Position numbers and translations under genes: made by a program. The notes beneath the pieces are model-generated. The model was not told the origin of the DNA, made no database searches, and was given only the letters and a program-made list of their open reading frames with translations. Source: Rhodobacterales bacterium LSUCC0031 (GTDB taxonomy: Bacteria; Pseudomonadota; Alphaproteobacteria; Rhodobacterales; Rhodobacteraceae). From it: a stretch of 64,000 nt of DNA. Shown one piece after another: positions 9,011-17,595 of this stretch; the stretch's first letter is position 1; each line of letters starts with the position of its first letter. The DNA is taken from positions 372,001 to 436,000 of the forward strand of contig WVSP01000003.1 in assembly GCA_015689735.1 (NCBI GenBank), given 5' to 3'.

Positions 9011-9740
9011 GGGAAAGACCGCCATCGTCACCGGCGCGGGGTCAGGCTTTGGCGCAGGAATAGCGCGCATTTTCGCCCGCGAAGGCGCGCGCGTGATGGT
9101 CGCCGATATCAACGCCGCTGCCGCCCAGTCCATCGCGGATGAGATCGGCGGCATCACCTGCACGGTCGATGTCGCCAATGGCGCATCGGTCGCCGCCATG
9201 GCAGGGGCGGCGCGCAATGCATGGGGCCGGATCGATATCTTGGTGAACAACGCCGGCATCACCCATCTGCCGAAAGCCATGGAGGATGTGACCGAGGAGG
9301 AGTTCGACCGCGTCCTCGCGGTCAATGCCAAATCCGTGTACCTGACCGCGCGCGAGATCGTGCCGGGCATGAAGGCCATGGGCAAAGGAGCGATCCTCAA
9401 CATCGCCTCGACCGCTGGGCTGTCACCGCGGCCGCGCCTTAACTGGTACAATGCGTCCAAGGGCTGGATGATCACCGCGACCAAGACCATGGCGGTCGAG
9501 CTTGCCCCCGCAGGTGTGCGCGTCAACGCGCTTTGCCCTGTTGCGGGCGAAACCCCGTTGCTGGCCAGTTTCATGGGCGAAGACACGCCCGAGATGCGGG
9601 CCAAGTTCCTCTCGACCATTCCGCTGGGCCGCTTTTCCACTCCACAGGACATGGGCGAAGCGGCGGCCTTCCTGTGCTCGGATGCCGCCGCGATGATCAC
9701 CGGGGTCGCGATGGAGGTGGATGGGGGCCGCTGCATATGA
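9000..9740 (+). CDS. short-chain dehydrogenase/reductase (SDR, classical type)
   Basis: NAD(P)-dependent alcohol or ketone oxidoreductase, 246 residues. The Rossmann glycine motif TGAGSGFG lies at residues 11-18, the NNAG motif near 83-86, the catalytic serine in NIASTAG, and the catalytic pair Tyr150/Lys154 in YNASK. An Asp in MVADINAA after the second strand suggests NAD rather than NADP. The C-terminus MEVDGGRCI is typical of 3-oxoacyl-ACP-reductase or glucose-dehydrogenase-like SDRs. It overlaps both the thioesterase (11 nt) and the following small gene (ATGA), so it is part of one translationally coupled unit. Confidence 0.88.
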   Translation: MRLEGKTAIVTGAGSGFGAGIARIFAREGARVMVADINAAAAQSIADEIGGITCTVDVANGASVAAMAGAARNAWGRIDILVNNAGITHLPKAMEDVTEEEFDRVLAVNAKSVYLTAREIVPGMKAMGKGAILNIASTAGLSPRPRLNWYNASKGWMITATKTMAVELAPAGVRVNALCPVAGETPLLASFMGEDTPEMRAKFLSTIPLGRFSTPQDMGEAAAFLCSDAAAMITGVAMEVDGGRCI

Positions 9741-10087
9741 CGGGCTACACCCGCCATGACCTGCCCTGCGATATCGTGGTTCATGCGGGCAATTTCGCGG
9801 GCCAGCCCGAGGCGTTCGCGCATCTGCTCCTTCATTGCCCAGAGCTAGATCTGGGCAATGTCGAGGTGATCCGCGACCGCCCCGCAACACGGCTGCGCGC
9901 GCGCTTCGATCCCGACACCGCCGATGAAATCGCACAGGCGGGTGGGCCGTGGAATACGCTGATCTTGATCCTGCCCGCCGCCTATCCGGGGCTTGACTGC
10001 CCATTGGCCGACAGCCCCGGCTTGCCGCGCCTTGGGCTTTGGCGTGGGCGCATTCCCCATCTTGTCGCCGAAAGACCCCGATCATGA
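9737..10087 (+). CDS. conserved-looking small protein of unknown function
   Basis: A 116-residue protein I do not recognise. It has no signal peptide, membrane segment or cysteine pair. The middle is polar (RDRPATRLRARFDPDTADEIAQAGG) and is followed by one hydrophobic stretch, WNTLILILPAAYPGLD. It is held between the SDR and the P1 hydrolase by ATGA overlaps on both sides, which is strong evidence that it is translated. Its place suggests an accessory role in the same pathway, for example a small stabilising partner, but nothing in the sequence proves this. Confidence 0.65.
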   Translation: MTGYTRHDLPCDIVVHAGNFAGQPEAFAHLLLHCPELDLGNVEVIRDRPATRLRARFDPDTADEIAQAGGPWNTLILILPAAYPGLDCPLADSPGLPRLGLWRGRIPHLVAERPRS

Positions 10088-11073
10088 TCCGCCCCGGCCC
10101 TCGCAACCTGATTACCGATGTCGCCAGCCTGCGCGTCGGCCATGCGCAAGATGCAGGGATCAAGACCGGCACGACGGTGCTGGTAGGTGACAGGCCCTTT
10201 GTCGCCGCCGTGCATGTCATGGGTGGCGCCCCCGGTACGCGGGAAACCGATCTTCTGGCCCCTGACAAGACCGTGCAGGAGGCCGACGCCTTTGTGCTGT
10301 CGGGCGGCTCGGCCTTTGGGCTTGATGCAGCCTCGGGTGTGGCCGATGCCTTGCGCCTGCAAGGGCGCGGTTTCTTGGTCGGGGATCAGACCGTGCCGAT
10401 CGTGCCAGGCGCGATCTTGTTCGACCTGCTCAATGGCGGCGACAAGACCTGGTCCGAGAATCCCTATAAGCGCCTCGGGGCAACCGCGCTGGCAAACGCC
10501 GGCGCGCACTTCGCGCTCGGCACAGCGGGGGCGGGCGCAGGTGCGCTCGTCGCTGACCTCAAGGGCGGGCTTGGGTCGGCCTCCGCCATGTGGGAAGGCT
10601 ACACCGTCGGCGCGCTGGTCGCAGTCAATGCGCTCGGGCGCGTGACCATGGGCGATAGCCGGCATTTCTGGGCCGCACCCTACGAGATGGCGGGCGAGTT
10701 TGGCGCGCTTGGCCCCGCCCCCGCCTTTGACCCCGGCGCGGTACCGCCGATCAAGGGGGGCGAGGGCCGCAATACCACCATCGCCATTGTCGCCACCGAC
10801 GCTGCCCTGACGCAGGCGCAGGCCACCCGCATGGCGATTGCCGCCCATGACGGCATGGCGCGCGCGATCTGGCCCAGCCATACGCCGATGGATGGCGATC
10901 TGGTCTTTGCCGCCGCGACCGGCGCGCGTGATATGGCCGACCCCATCCAGACACCGCTGATGCTGGGCCATCTGGCGGCCCTGTGCCTTGCGCGGGCGAT
11001 TGCCCGGGGGGTTCACGCCGCCACACCGGCACCCGGCGATGTCAAACCCACATGGCAGGCGCGCTTTGGCTAG
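10084..11073 (+). CDS. P1-family (DmpA/NylC-like) N-terminal-nucleophile amide hydrolase
   Basis: Predicted self-cleaving amidase or aminopeptidase of 329 residues. The family is made as a precursor and cuts itself before a Ser/Thr that becomes the catalytic N-terminus. The candidate site is Asn230-Thr231 in GEGRNTTIAIVATDA, the Asn-Thr form known from nylon-oligomer hydrolase NylC rather than the Gly-Ser form of DmpA. Asp270 and Asp272 (PMDGDLVFAAATG) sit 39 and 41 residues beyond the nucleophile, as in NylC. Lys160 (DLKGGLGSAS) and Asn182 are further candidate active-site residues. The N-terminus GPRNLITDVASLRVGHA and SGGSAFGLDAASGV are family hallmarks. Last gene of the operon, followed by a terminator. 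Confidence 0.88.
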   Translation: MIRPGPRNLITDVASLRVGHAQDAGIKTGTTVLVGDRPFVAAVHVMGGAPGTRETDLLAPDKTVQEADAFVLSGGSAFGLDAASGVADALRLQGRGFLVGDQTVPIVPGAILFDLLNGGDKTWSENPYKRLGATALANAGAHFALGTAGAGAGALVADLKGGLGSASAMWEGYTVGALVAVNALGRVTMGDSRHFWAAPYEMAGEFGALGPAPAFDPGAVPPIKGGEGRNTTIAIVATDAALTQAQATRMAIAAHDGMARAIWPSHTPMDGDLVFAAATGARDMADPIQTPLMLGHLAALCLARAIARGVHAATPAPGDVKPTWQARFG

Positions 11074-11074
11074 A

Positions 11075-11107
11075 CAAAAAAACCCCGGACAGGCGTCCGG
11101 GGTTTTT
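11075..11107. terminator. bidirectional rho-independent terminator
   Basis: The stem AAAACCCCGGAC (11079-11090) pairs with GTCCGGGGTTTT (11095-11106) around the loop AGGC, with an A tract before and a T tract after. It lies between the convergent catabolic operon (plus) and the ATP synthase F0 operon (minus), and can serve both. Confidence 0.9.
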
Positions 11108-11129
11108 CGCTATTCCTGCTGCGCGCGGT

Positions 11130-11702
11130 TCAGTGCAAGCGGCGCTCGACCTCGCCGATCGCGGTATCGATCAGCTTGTTGGCATCCGCTGCGGCCATTT
11201 CCTTGGCAATTGCGTCTGCGGCGGCGGCGATGGCCACCTCGACTGCGCGATCGCGCACCGTGCGCAATGCCTTTTCTTCCGCGCTTTGGATCTGGTCCTC
11301 AGCACCCTTGATCCGCCGTGCAATCGACCGCTCAAGGGCGGCGCGGGCCTCGGCGGCGGCGGCCTCGGCATCGGCCTTGGCTTGGGCGATGATCCGCTCG
11401 GCCTGATCGGCAACTTCACGGCTCTGACGCTCATAATTGGCCAAAATCGACTGGGCCTCTTCACGCAGCGCGCGGGCCTCGTCAAGCTCCGCCTTGATCC
11501 CCTCGGCACGCTTGTCGAGCATGCCCATCAGCATCGACGGCACGTTGAAGTAGAACAAGATCGCAAGGAACAGCAAGAAGCCGATCAGAACCACGAAATC
11601 GCTATTGCCAAGCGAGGGGTTCAACAGGCCCTTGGGCTTGCCTTCGGCCGCCAAGGCCATGGCAGGTGCGGCGCTCATCAAAATGGCGAGAAGATGTTTC
11701 AT
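11130..11702 (-). CDS. atpF: ATP synthase F0 subunit b
   Basis: Peripheral stalk subunit linking F0 to F1, 190 residues. A possible cleavable or short N-terminal stretch (MKHLLAILMSAAPAMALAA) precedes one membrane helix, FVVLIGFLLFLAILFYF, near residues 36-52. A long, charged, alanine-rich amphipathic helix follows (RAEGIKAELDEARALREEAQSILANYERQ and onward) that dimerises with b'. It is the last gene of the F0 operon atpI-B-E-F2-F, 4 nt after b'. The separate b and b' genes are typical of photosynthetic alphaproteobacteria and their relatives. Confidence 0.95.
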   Translation of the reverse strand: MKHLLAILMSAAPAMALAAEGKPKGLLNPSLGNSDFVVLIGFLLFLAILFYFNVPSMLMGMLDKRAEGIKAELDEARALREEAQSILANYERQSREVADQAERIIAQAKADAEAAAAEARAALERSIARRIKGAEDQIQSAEEKALRTVRDRAVEVAIAAAADAIAKEMAAADANKLIDTAIGEVERRLH

Positions 11703-11706
11703 CGTC

Positions 11707-12231
11707 TTACCCCTTGACCCGTGCGGCGACAGCGGCGCTCAACACCTTGGCATCAACCTTTTGACCGGGGGCCACGGCGGCAACGATGTCGCCCGCGACA
11801 TCGGCCGCGACCTCTTCGATGCTGCGCACGGCACCGGCGCGGATTTCGGCGATGCGGGCTTCGCTTTCGGCGGCCTTGGCCGAAATCTCGTCATCTGCGC
11901 GCGCGATCGCTTTGTCGAGGTCGGCCTGGATCGCCGCCCGCGTTTCGTCGGCGATTTTCGCAGCTTCGCTGCGGGCATCTGCCAACGCCTTGTTATAGGC
12001 CGCTTCCGCTTCGACGGCGCGCTGCTTAAGTTCTTCGGCGGCGGCCAGATCATTGGTCAGCGCGCCTTGGCGTTCAGCCAAGACCGCCGCGATGCGGGGC
12101 AACGCGATCCGGCTCAGGATGAAGTAGATCGCGACCAGCGCGATCACCAGCCAGAAAATCTGGTTGGGAAAGCTGGAAGGGTCGAGTTGCGGCATGCCGC
12201 CGCTTGCGCCCTGTGTGGCTGTATCGGCCAT
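11707..12231 (-). CDS. atpG: ATP synthase F0 subunit b'
   Basis: Second, diverged copy of subunit b, forming a b/b' heterodimer in the peripheral stalk; 174 residues. After a Pro/Gly/Ser-rich start ([24 protein letters not shown]) comes a single membrane helix, [15 protein letters not shown], then [18 protein letters not shown], the characteristic b' start of the cytoplasmic helix, and a long alanine-rich coil. Gene symbols for b' vary (atpG, atpX, atpF2); the assignment to b' rests on its position before atpF and on the Pro-rich start. It is separated from atpE by about 95 nt. Confidence 0.93.
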   Translation of the reverse strand: MADTATQGASGGMPQLDPSSFPNQIFWLVIALVAIYFILSRIALPRIAAVLAERQGALTNDLAAAEELKQRAVEAEAAYNKALADARSEAAKIADETRAAIQADLDKAIARADDEISAKAAESEARIAEIRAGAVRSIEEVAADVAGDIVAAVAPGQKVDAKVLSAAVAARVKG

Positions 12232-12327
12232 GTGCGTTCTCCTGGTGCCGGTCTTTCACCGGCGTTCCGTGCCGCCTTTGCGGAAGCGGAACGCCGGGCG
12301 TAAGGATCGTAGCTTGGCGTGCGGAGA

Positions 12328-12564
12328 TTAGGCCGCGAACATCAACAGAAGCGCGGTCAGGAAGGCGAAGATGCCAAGCGCTTCGGCGAATGCGATGCCG
12401 ATAAAGAGGGTCGCGGTCTGGCTGGCCGCGGCCGAGGGGTTGCGCAGCGCGCCGGCGAGGAAGTTACCTGCCACGTTGCCCACGCCGAGTGCGGCAACGC
12501 CTGCACCCAGACCTGCAATGCCTGCACCGATGAACTGACCCAGTTGTGCGATATCGCCTTCCAT
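12328..12564 (-). CDS. atpE: ATP synthase F0 subunit c
   Basis: Proteolipid of the proton-driven rotor ring, 78 residues forming a two-helix hairpin. The glycine-rich first helix ([19 protein letters not shown]) lies at about residues 13-31, the polar loop is Arg41-Asn42-Pro43, and the second helix carries the proton-binding Glu61 ([13 protein letters not shown]). The pattern around Glu61 is that of a proton-translocating, not sodium-binding, ring because the extra sodium-ligand residues in helix 1 are absent. It follows atpB after 56 nt. Confidence 0.97.
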   Translation of the reverse strand: MEGDIAQLGQFIGAGIAGLGAGVAALGVGNVAGNFLAGALRNPSAAASQTATLFIGIAFAEALGIFAFLTALLLMFAA

Positions 12565-12620
12565 TGGTGTATCTCCTTACGTTGGAAGTTCGAGAAAAGG
12601 AGGGGCTTTGCCGCCCCGCC

Positions 12621-13472
12621 TCAGTGATGGGGATGAAGCGCGTCTTTCAGATAGACGCAGGTAAGAATGGTGAAGACATAGGCCTGAATGGCCGACACCA
12701 GCACCTCGAGGCCGTAGATCGCAACCACGCCGAACACCGGCACGATGCCGCCCAAGCCCATCGCGCCCGCAAAGCCCGCAAAGACCTTGAGAACCGCGTG
12801 ACCGGCCATCATCGCGCCAGCAAGACGCACGGAATGGCTCACGGGGCGCACGAAGTAGGAAATCAATTCGATCACGGCAAGCACGGGGCGCAGCACCAAG
12901 GGCGCCGATGAGACCCAGAACAAGCTCAGGAACGCGGTGCCATTTTTGACAAAGCCCAGCACCGTGACCGAAATGAACACGGTCAGCGCCAAGACCACCG
13001 TCACCGCGAAATGCGATGTGGTGGTGAATGACGACGGGATCAGGCCAAGGAAATTGGCCGACAGGATGAACAGAAAGGCCGTGAAGATGAAGGGGAAATA
13101 GGGCAGCGCGTCTTTGCCTGCCACATCCTCGACCATCTTGCGTACAAAACCGTAAGCCAGCTCCGCCATCGACTGCCCGCGCGATGGGATGACTGCGCGC
13201 CCGCGCGTTCCCATCACCATCAGTGCGAAAATCGACAAGATCGACATGCCCAGCCAAAAGGTCACGTTGGTCGGCGTGTACCAAGCAATGGTGTCGCCCC
13301 CAAACAGCGGCTTGACCTTGAATTGGTCCATCGGCGCGATCGCGAGCTTCCCGTAGCCATCGGCATAGGCCAAGCCAAACAAAACCGCCGCAAGCGCGAT
13401 CAAGACATAGGCGATGACACGCCCATTGCCCTTGGATTGTGTCCCGGTGGTGTTGGTGCTTTCGCTCGCCAC
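12621..13472 (-). CDS. atpB: ATP synthase F0 subunit a
   Basis: Stator half-channel subunit of 283 residues with five to six membrane helices. The essential arginine lies in the segment [16 protein letters not shown] at about residue 216, where it faces the c-ring glutamate. [19 protein letters not shown] is the usual helix-3 region. The N-terminus is a short polar tail ([11 protein letters not shown]). The start lies 4 nt after the end of atpI on the same strand. Confidence 0.96.
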   Translation of the reverse strand: MASESTNTTGTQSKGNGRVIAYVLIALAAVLFGLAYADGYGKLAIAPMDQFKVKPLFGGDTIAWYTPTNVTFWLGMSILSIFALMVMGTRGRAVIPSRGQSMAELAYGFVRKMVEDVAGKDALPYFPFIFTAFLFILSANFLGLIPSSFTTTSHFAVTVVLALTVFISVTVLGFVKNGTAFLSLFWVSSAPLVLRPVLAVIELISYFVRPVSHSVRLAGAMMAGHAVLKVFAGFAGAMGLGGIVPVFGVVAIYGLEVLVSAIQAYVFTILTCVYLKDALHPHH

Positions 13473-13476
13473 GACC

Positions 13477-13833
13477 TTAATCCTTCTCGTTCGCTTCGGC
13501 CGCGTCCGCGGCCTTTGACTGTGTCTCGGCCTTTTCTTCGGCCTTTCGCTGAAGCTCGCGCGCTGACCGGATCATGGTCTTCACACCCGCGACGAACCCC
13601 AAAAGCATGAACAAGACCATCAACCAAGGGCCAGTGCCCAAGAGCCAGTCCAGCCCGTATCCCATTCCAAAACCGATGCCCATGCCGGCCACCAGTTCGA
13701 TCACCATCCGCCACGCCAGATGCGCCTGCGAATAATGCTCCTCCACATGTGGTTTGGGTGCTTGCGCCTGTTTGGCGGCGGCGATCCGCGCTTCGAGCGC
13801 TCTTAAACGCGCATCTTCGCTCGGTTCGGCCAT
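13477..13833 (-). CDS. atpI: AtpI-type assembly factor / F0F1 subunit I
   Basis: Small membrane protein of 118 residues that leads the F0 operon and helps c-ring assembly in homologues. The start is taken at ATG 13833 ([21 protein letters not shown]) because the upstream extension is basic and unlike the family. Two membrane helices follow, [24 protein letters not shown] and [17 protein letters not shown], with the G-x-G-x3-G-rich AtpI motif in the first. A charged tail ([21 protein letters not shown]) closes it. The AT-rich 230-nt region upstream, shared with the divergent ArsR gene, must hold the operon promoter. Confidence 0.9.
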   Translation of the reverse strand: MAEPSEDARLRALEARIAAAKQAQAPKPHVEEHYSQAHLAWRMVIELVAGMGIGFGMGYGLDWLLGTGPWLMVLFMLLGFVAGVKTMIRSARELQRKAEEKAETQSKAADAAEANEKD

Positions 13834-14016
13834 GGCACACACCCCCCGTTCGGAAGTTGCGCGGAAACTATGCTGCCCACAGCCCAGAGTCAACGCGCGC
13901 TGCATCGCAGAAAAATTGCCGCAAGAAATTGATTTTAAACATGATTACCAGCCTGCGACAAATCGGTATCCATCACGCGACACCGCAAAAGCCGGCGAGG
14001 CGCGGAATTGTCATAT

Positions 14017-14032
14017 TCAACCGATCGGTTGA
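14017..14032. promoter_or_regulatory. perfect 16-bp palindrome, likely ArsR operator
   Basis: TCAACCGATCGGTTGA is a perfect palindrome ending 31 nt before the ArsR gene start. Its last bases form the first part of TTGACG, a fair -35 element. With a 17-nt spacer the -10 would be at 14052 and the transcript would begin at or next to the start codon. ArsR repressors bind such CAACC-N-GGTTG type palindromes, so autoregulation is likely. Confidence 0.6.
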
Positions 14033-14063
14033 CGATCTTGCCTGCGCTGGTCTAGCACGGTGC

Positions 14064-14417
14064 ATGGCCACCTCGCTCGACATCGTCTTTGCTGCCCTTG
14101 CCGACCCCACCCGTCGCGAGATCCTGCACATGCTTCTCGAGGATGACATGGCGGTGACCGATGTAGCCGAACCCTTCGCCATGTCCTTGGCCGCGATCTC
14201 CAAGCATCTGGCCATTCTCGCCGCGGCGGGGCTGATCAGCCAAGAAAAGCGCGGCCGGGTGAAATGGTGCAAGCTCGAACCCGACGCACTCAGCGCAGCC
14301 TCCGTCTGGATGCAATCCTTCGGCCAATTCGAGCCTATCAACCTTGACGCTTTCGAAGCATTCTTGACACAGGAATTAGGCACGGCGGATGCACCGGCCT
14401 CAATCCTTGAGCAATAA
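14064..14417 (+). CDS. ArsR/SmtB-family transcriptional regulator
   Basis: Winged-helix repressor of 117 residues. DIVFAALADPTRREILHMLL at the N-terminus is the hallmark opening of the family, and AISKHLAILAAAGLISQEKRGRVKWCKL contains the recognition helix and wing. It has no CxC metal-binding pair; its single Cys (KWCKL) makes metal sensing unlikely, and it resembles the SdpR-like branch that often controls SRPBCC proteins. ATG 14064 is preferred over far upstream in-frame starts, which cross the operator. Its 3' end overlaps the convergent EamA transporter gene by 18 nt. No target gene follows on the same strand. Confidence 0.88.
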   Translation: MATSLDIVFAALADPTRREILHMLLEDDMAVTDVAEPFAMSLAAISKHLAILAAAGLISQEKRGRVKWCKLEPDALSAASVWMQSFGQFEPINLDAFEAFLTQELGTADAPASILEQ

Positions 14418-15323
14418 TACTAGCGCCAGCATTGTCAGCCCAACGCCACCCAAGACCATGGGCGACGGCACCGGCTGGCCCAGCGCCAATTCCCAGATCA
14501 ACACCCAACTCGGCGTCAGATAGGTATAGGCCATCACCTTGGAACTTGGCAGCCGCATGGATGCGAACTGCACCAAGAAGACCGTCATCGAAGAGGCCGC
14601 AATCGCGGTATAGACCAGCGTGACCCAGACCAAGGGGCGCAACGCCCCCCAATCGGTCCCCACAATATCGTGCCAGCCATAAATCCCGATGATCACGGCG
14701 CTGAAACTCAGCGTCCAGAAGGTGAAGACAAGGATCGGCTCCCCTCGGTTGAGGCGGCGCACCATCGGCGTGTAAGCGGCATGCGCGATGCAGCCCCAAA
14801 AAAAGATCGCCTCGCCCTGCCCGATCTCGAACGCCAAGAGCGCCGCAAAATCGGCCCGGAAAATCACCCAAAGCGCGCCCGCAGCACCCAAGGCAAGCGC
14901 CACCAAGATCCGTGTGCCAAATAACTGGCGCAGCAAGATGTAACCGAAAATCCCGCTCATCACCGGGGTCAGCGTGAAGACCGCCGCCGCCGATACCGGG
15001 GGCGCAGTCTTCAGCCCTTCGAACATGGTGACGAAATAGATCGCAAAAAGCAGACCCAAGACCCCATAGCGCCAAGGGGCGGTCAGCGCGGCTGTTGTCG
15101 TGGCGATCCCGCCGCCGCGCGCCCAGATCACCGCGCCCACCACCGCCGCCGAAAGGGCAAAGCGCACGGCATTCAGCGCGGCTGGCGCAATCTCATTGGC
15201 AACCTGCCCACCCAGCGAAAACGACCCCGCAACAAGCGCCGAAAAGGCAAGCATCGCCAGATGTCCTTGCCGCGGCCCCTGCCCAAGGTCGGCCAAAGCA
15301 TTCACGCGGGGCTTACCCCCCAT
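14400..15323 (-). CDS. EamA/DMT-superfamily transporter (RhaT-like)
   Basis: Inner-membrane drug/metabolite transporter of 307 residues with about ten hydrophobic segments in two EamA repeats, for example LLFAIYFVTMFEGLKTAPPVSAAAVFTLTPVMSGIFGY and ASSMTVFLVQFASMRLPSSKVMAYTYLTPSWVLIWE. The Pro-containing second motif near the end of each repeat is typical. The ATG at 15323 overlaps the end of the LysR gene by 22 nt on the same strand, so both are one operon and LysR may control the export. The substrate is not evident. Confidence 0.85.
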   Translation of the reverse strand: MGGKPRVNALADLGQGPRQGHLAMLAFSALVAGSFSLGGQVANEIAPAALNAVRFALSAAVVGAVIWARGGGIATTTAALTAPWRYGVLGLLFAIYFVTMFEGLKTAPPVSAAAVFTLTPVMSGIFGYILLRQLFGTRILVALALGAAGALWVIFRADFAALLAFEIGQGEAIFFWGCIAHAAYTPMVRRLNRGEPILVFTFWTLSFSAVIIGIYGWHDIVGTDWGALRPLVWVTLVYTAIAASSMTVFLVQFASMRLPSSKVMAYTYLTPSWVLIWELALGQPVPSPMVLGGVGLTMLALVLLLKD

Positions 15324-16186
15324 TGCCTCACCTGCGCCTTGAGAAAGCGCAAAAAGCTTTGCACCTTGGCCGTGCGGTGCAAATCCATATGCGTCACCAA
15401 CCAGATCGGCGCGCCCCATGCGTCAAGCGGCGGCATCATCTCGACCAGATCGGGCTGATCCTCCAGCGCCCAACCCGCGACAAAGCCAATGCCGATCCCT
15501 TGGGCGATGGCCAGTTTCGCCGCTTGGGTCGAACTGACCCTCAAGGCGATGGCGGCCTCAGGCACCGCCGCGTTCAACCAGCGATGAAAGGGCGCGCGGT
15601 TATGATCACCCGTCACCCCGATAAAGCGATGCGCCCCAAGATTGCCGAGATCAAGCGGCCCATGCGCCGCCACATATCCGCGCGCGGCAACAAGCTTGGG
15701 CATTTGGGTGAAAAAAGGCTGCACGACATTATCGGGCTGTTCGGGCAAAGTGCCGGCGCGAATGGCCACATGCGCCTCGCCATATTCCAGCCGAAACAGC
15801 CGATGATCCGAGATCAGTTGCACCCGCAATTCGGGATGTAGCGCCATGAATTGCGCGATTGCCGGAACCAAAAGCACGGCAAGCTCATCGACCGAGGTGA
15901 CGATCAGATCACCCGTCACCTCGTCGCCACGCCCACGGATGCGGCTGGCCAGTTGCGCGAATTGATCATCGGTCTGGGCCGCGATCTTCAAAAGATCCTG
16001 ACCGGCTTCGGTGGCGGTATAGCCGCGCGCATGCCGCTGAAACAGCTTGGCCCCCAAGCGCGCCTCAAGCGCGTCGATATGGCGAATGACGGTCGCGTGA
16101 TGCACCCCCAGCACCTCCGCCGCACCCGACACGGTGCCAAGGCGCGCGACTTGATAAGCCGTGCGGATTTCGTCCCAATTATCCAT
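15302..16186 (-). CDS. LysR-family transcriptional regulator
   Basis: DNA-binding regulator of 294 residues. The N-terminal winged helix (WDEIRTAYQVARLGTVSGAAEVLGVHHATVIRHIDALEARLGAKLFQRH) occupies residues 3-60; a His pair in the recognition helix replaces the more usual Ser-Ser. The effector domain follows (LIVTSVDELAVLLVPAIAQFMALHPELRVQL). ATG 16186 is chosen because it places the helix at the usual distance; a start 18 nt upstream is possible. It overlaps the EamA transporter gene and is divergent from the DoxX gene, so either may be its target. Confidence 0.88.
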   Translation of the reverse strand: MDNWDEIRTAYQVARLGTVSGAAEVLGVHHATVIRHIDALEARLGAKLFQRHARGYTATEAGQDLLKIAAQTDDQFAQLASRIRGRGDEVTGDLIVTSVDELAVLLVPAIAQFMALHPELRVQLISDHRLFRLEYGEAHVAIRAGTLPEQPDNVVQPFFTQMPKLVAARGYVAAHGPLDLGNLGAHRFIGVTGDHNRAPFHRWLNAAVPEAAIALRVSSTQAAKLAIAQGIGIGFVAGWALEDQPDLVEMMPPLDAWGAPIWLVTHMDLHRTAKVQSFLRFLKAQVRQWGVSPA

Positions 16187-16425
16187 GTCGGCCCTATCCG
16201 CCAAAGCGACGTCTGTCTGTCACTCTCGCTTCTCGTCCGCGCGAACGCAAGAGGATGCGCAGTGCGCGCGCAAAACACCGAACTTTGTGCGCAGACGCGC
16301 AGACGCCCCTGCCAGTATCACCATTTATGCCGCTCGGCGGATTGGCTAGCCTTGGGTGATCGGCGGGCCAAACCGGGCCGTAAGCACTCGCAAAACCACG
16401 CACTCGCACATCAAGGAACATCACG

Positions 16426-16788
16426 ATGGAACGTATGAAAACCTATGCGCTATTCGGCATCAAAGCGTTGCTGAGCGCCGCATTCCTCGCGGCAGGCGGG
16501 GCCAAGCTCTACGGGGTCGCAATGATGGTCGGCACCTTCGATATGATCGGGGTCGGCCAATGGTTTCGCTACCTCACCGGCGTAATCGAAGTGGGTGCCG
16601 CGATCCTGCTTTGGGTGCCGGGGTTGCGCGCGCTTGCGGCGGGCGCGCTTGTGGTCACGATGATCGGTGCGATCATCGCGCATCTGGCCATTCTCGGCCC
16701 CTCATCCGTGCCTGCCGCCATCCTCGGCGCGCTGGCCGCGCTTATCCTTTACGCCCATCGGCAAGAGATCGCGCGCCCCCGCGCCTGA
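16426..16788 (+). CDS. DoxX-family membrane protein
   Basis: A 120-residue protein with four hydrophobic segments. ALLSAAFLAAGGAKLYG is the family's first helix with its conserved GGAKL motif, and QWFRYLTGVIEVGAAILLWVPG is the second-helix motif (G-x-x-E-x-x-G). It belongs to the DoxX-like group, linked in some bacteria to thiol or redox stress, but most members have no proven role. The 239-nt divergent region toward the LysR gene suggests LysR control. Confidence 0.82.
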   Translation: MERMKTYALFGIKALLSAAFLAAGGAKLYGVAMMVGTFDMIGVGQWFRYLTGVIEVGAAILLWVPGLRALAAGALVVTMIGAIIAHLAILGPSSVPAAILGALAALILYAHRQEIARPRA

Positions 16789-16833
16789 GCCTCCCTGCCC
16801 CTTCGCCTGACGGGGCGGGCGTGATAGGCTTGC

Positions 16834-17367
16834 ATGATGCGTCTTGTGATTGTCACGCTTGCATGTCTGCTCGGCGCCGCCCCACAGGTCAGGGCGATGA
16901 GCTGCACCTTGGATTTCGCCTTTAACGTGACACAAGGGGCCGGAACGATCCGCCCCGGCACGCACATGACAGGCAGCGCGCGGTTTACCACCACCGGGCA
17001 AAGCCTTGCGGCGGGGGGCGGGTCGCTTGCCCATATCGCCACAGGCGAGATGCGGGTCGGCCCCGACATCCGCGGCCAGGTCTGGGCCATCATCACCACA
17101 TCCGGCAATCCCGTCGCCGATCTCTTGGCCGTGCATGCCCGCGACGTCACCGGCATGACCTTCGCGGGCCTTGCCTATCGCGGGCCGATGACGCTCAACC
17201 TTTACGGCCGTCCCGGCACCCTGCCCGCCCCGATCATCCCCACCGACCCCGCGCTTTGGGCCGCGATGGACCTACGCCGCAGCTTTGCACTGCATGCCTA
17301 TGGCTATGACCGGCTCGCGGGCGCGATCACGACGCTATCGGTCACCTGCGATGCCCCCCATGATTGA
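16834..17367 (+). CDS. predicted exported protein of unknown function
   Basis: A 177-residue protein that begins with a signal peptide (MMRLVIVTLACLLGAAPQVRA, cleavage probably after ARA-M or similar near residue 21). The mature part is rich in beta-type, Thr/Gly-containing segments, and has two cysteines, one near its start (MSCTLDF) and one near its end (VTCDAPHD), that could form a disulfide. I do not recognise a family. It follows the DoxX gene by 45 nt on the same strand. The 228 nt that follow before ffh hold no further gene. Confidence 0.7.
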   Translation: MMRLVIVTLACLLGAAPQVRAMSCTLDFAFNVTQGAGTIRPGTHMTGSARFTTTGQSLAAGGGSLAHIATGEMRVGPDIRGQVWAIITTSGNPVADLLAVHARDVTGMTFAGLAYRGPMTLNLYGRPGTLPAPIIPTDPALWAAMDLRRSFALHAYGYDRLAGAITTLSVTCDAPHD

Positions 17368-17595
17368 CTCTGCCCGCAAAAGCCCCTATCGACCCGCGCA
17401 ATAGCCGGAAAGCACCAGCTTCCCGGTCCCGTGCAGTGTCATGGGATCGCCCCCCGTCAGCGAGGTTTCGCCCACGGGGGCAATGCCCGTTTGCGGGCTT
17501 GCCCTCGAAACTTCCACCGCAACGGATAATGGTGCATTCCGGCCTCGCCCCCACATCACGGGGGCATCTCGGATCGTCAAAGGGGGCCAGCGCCC

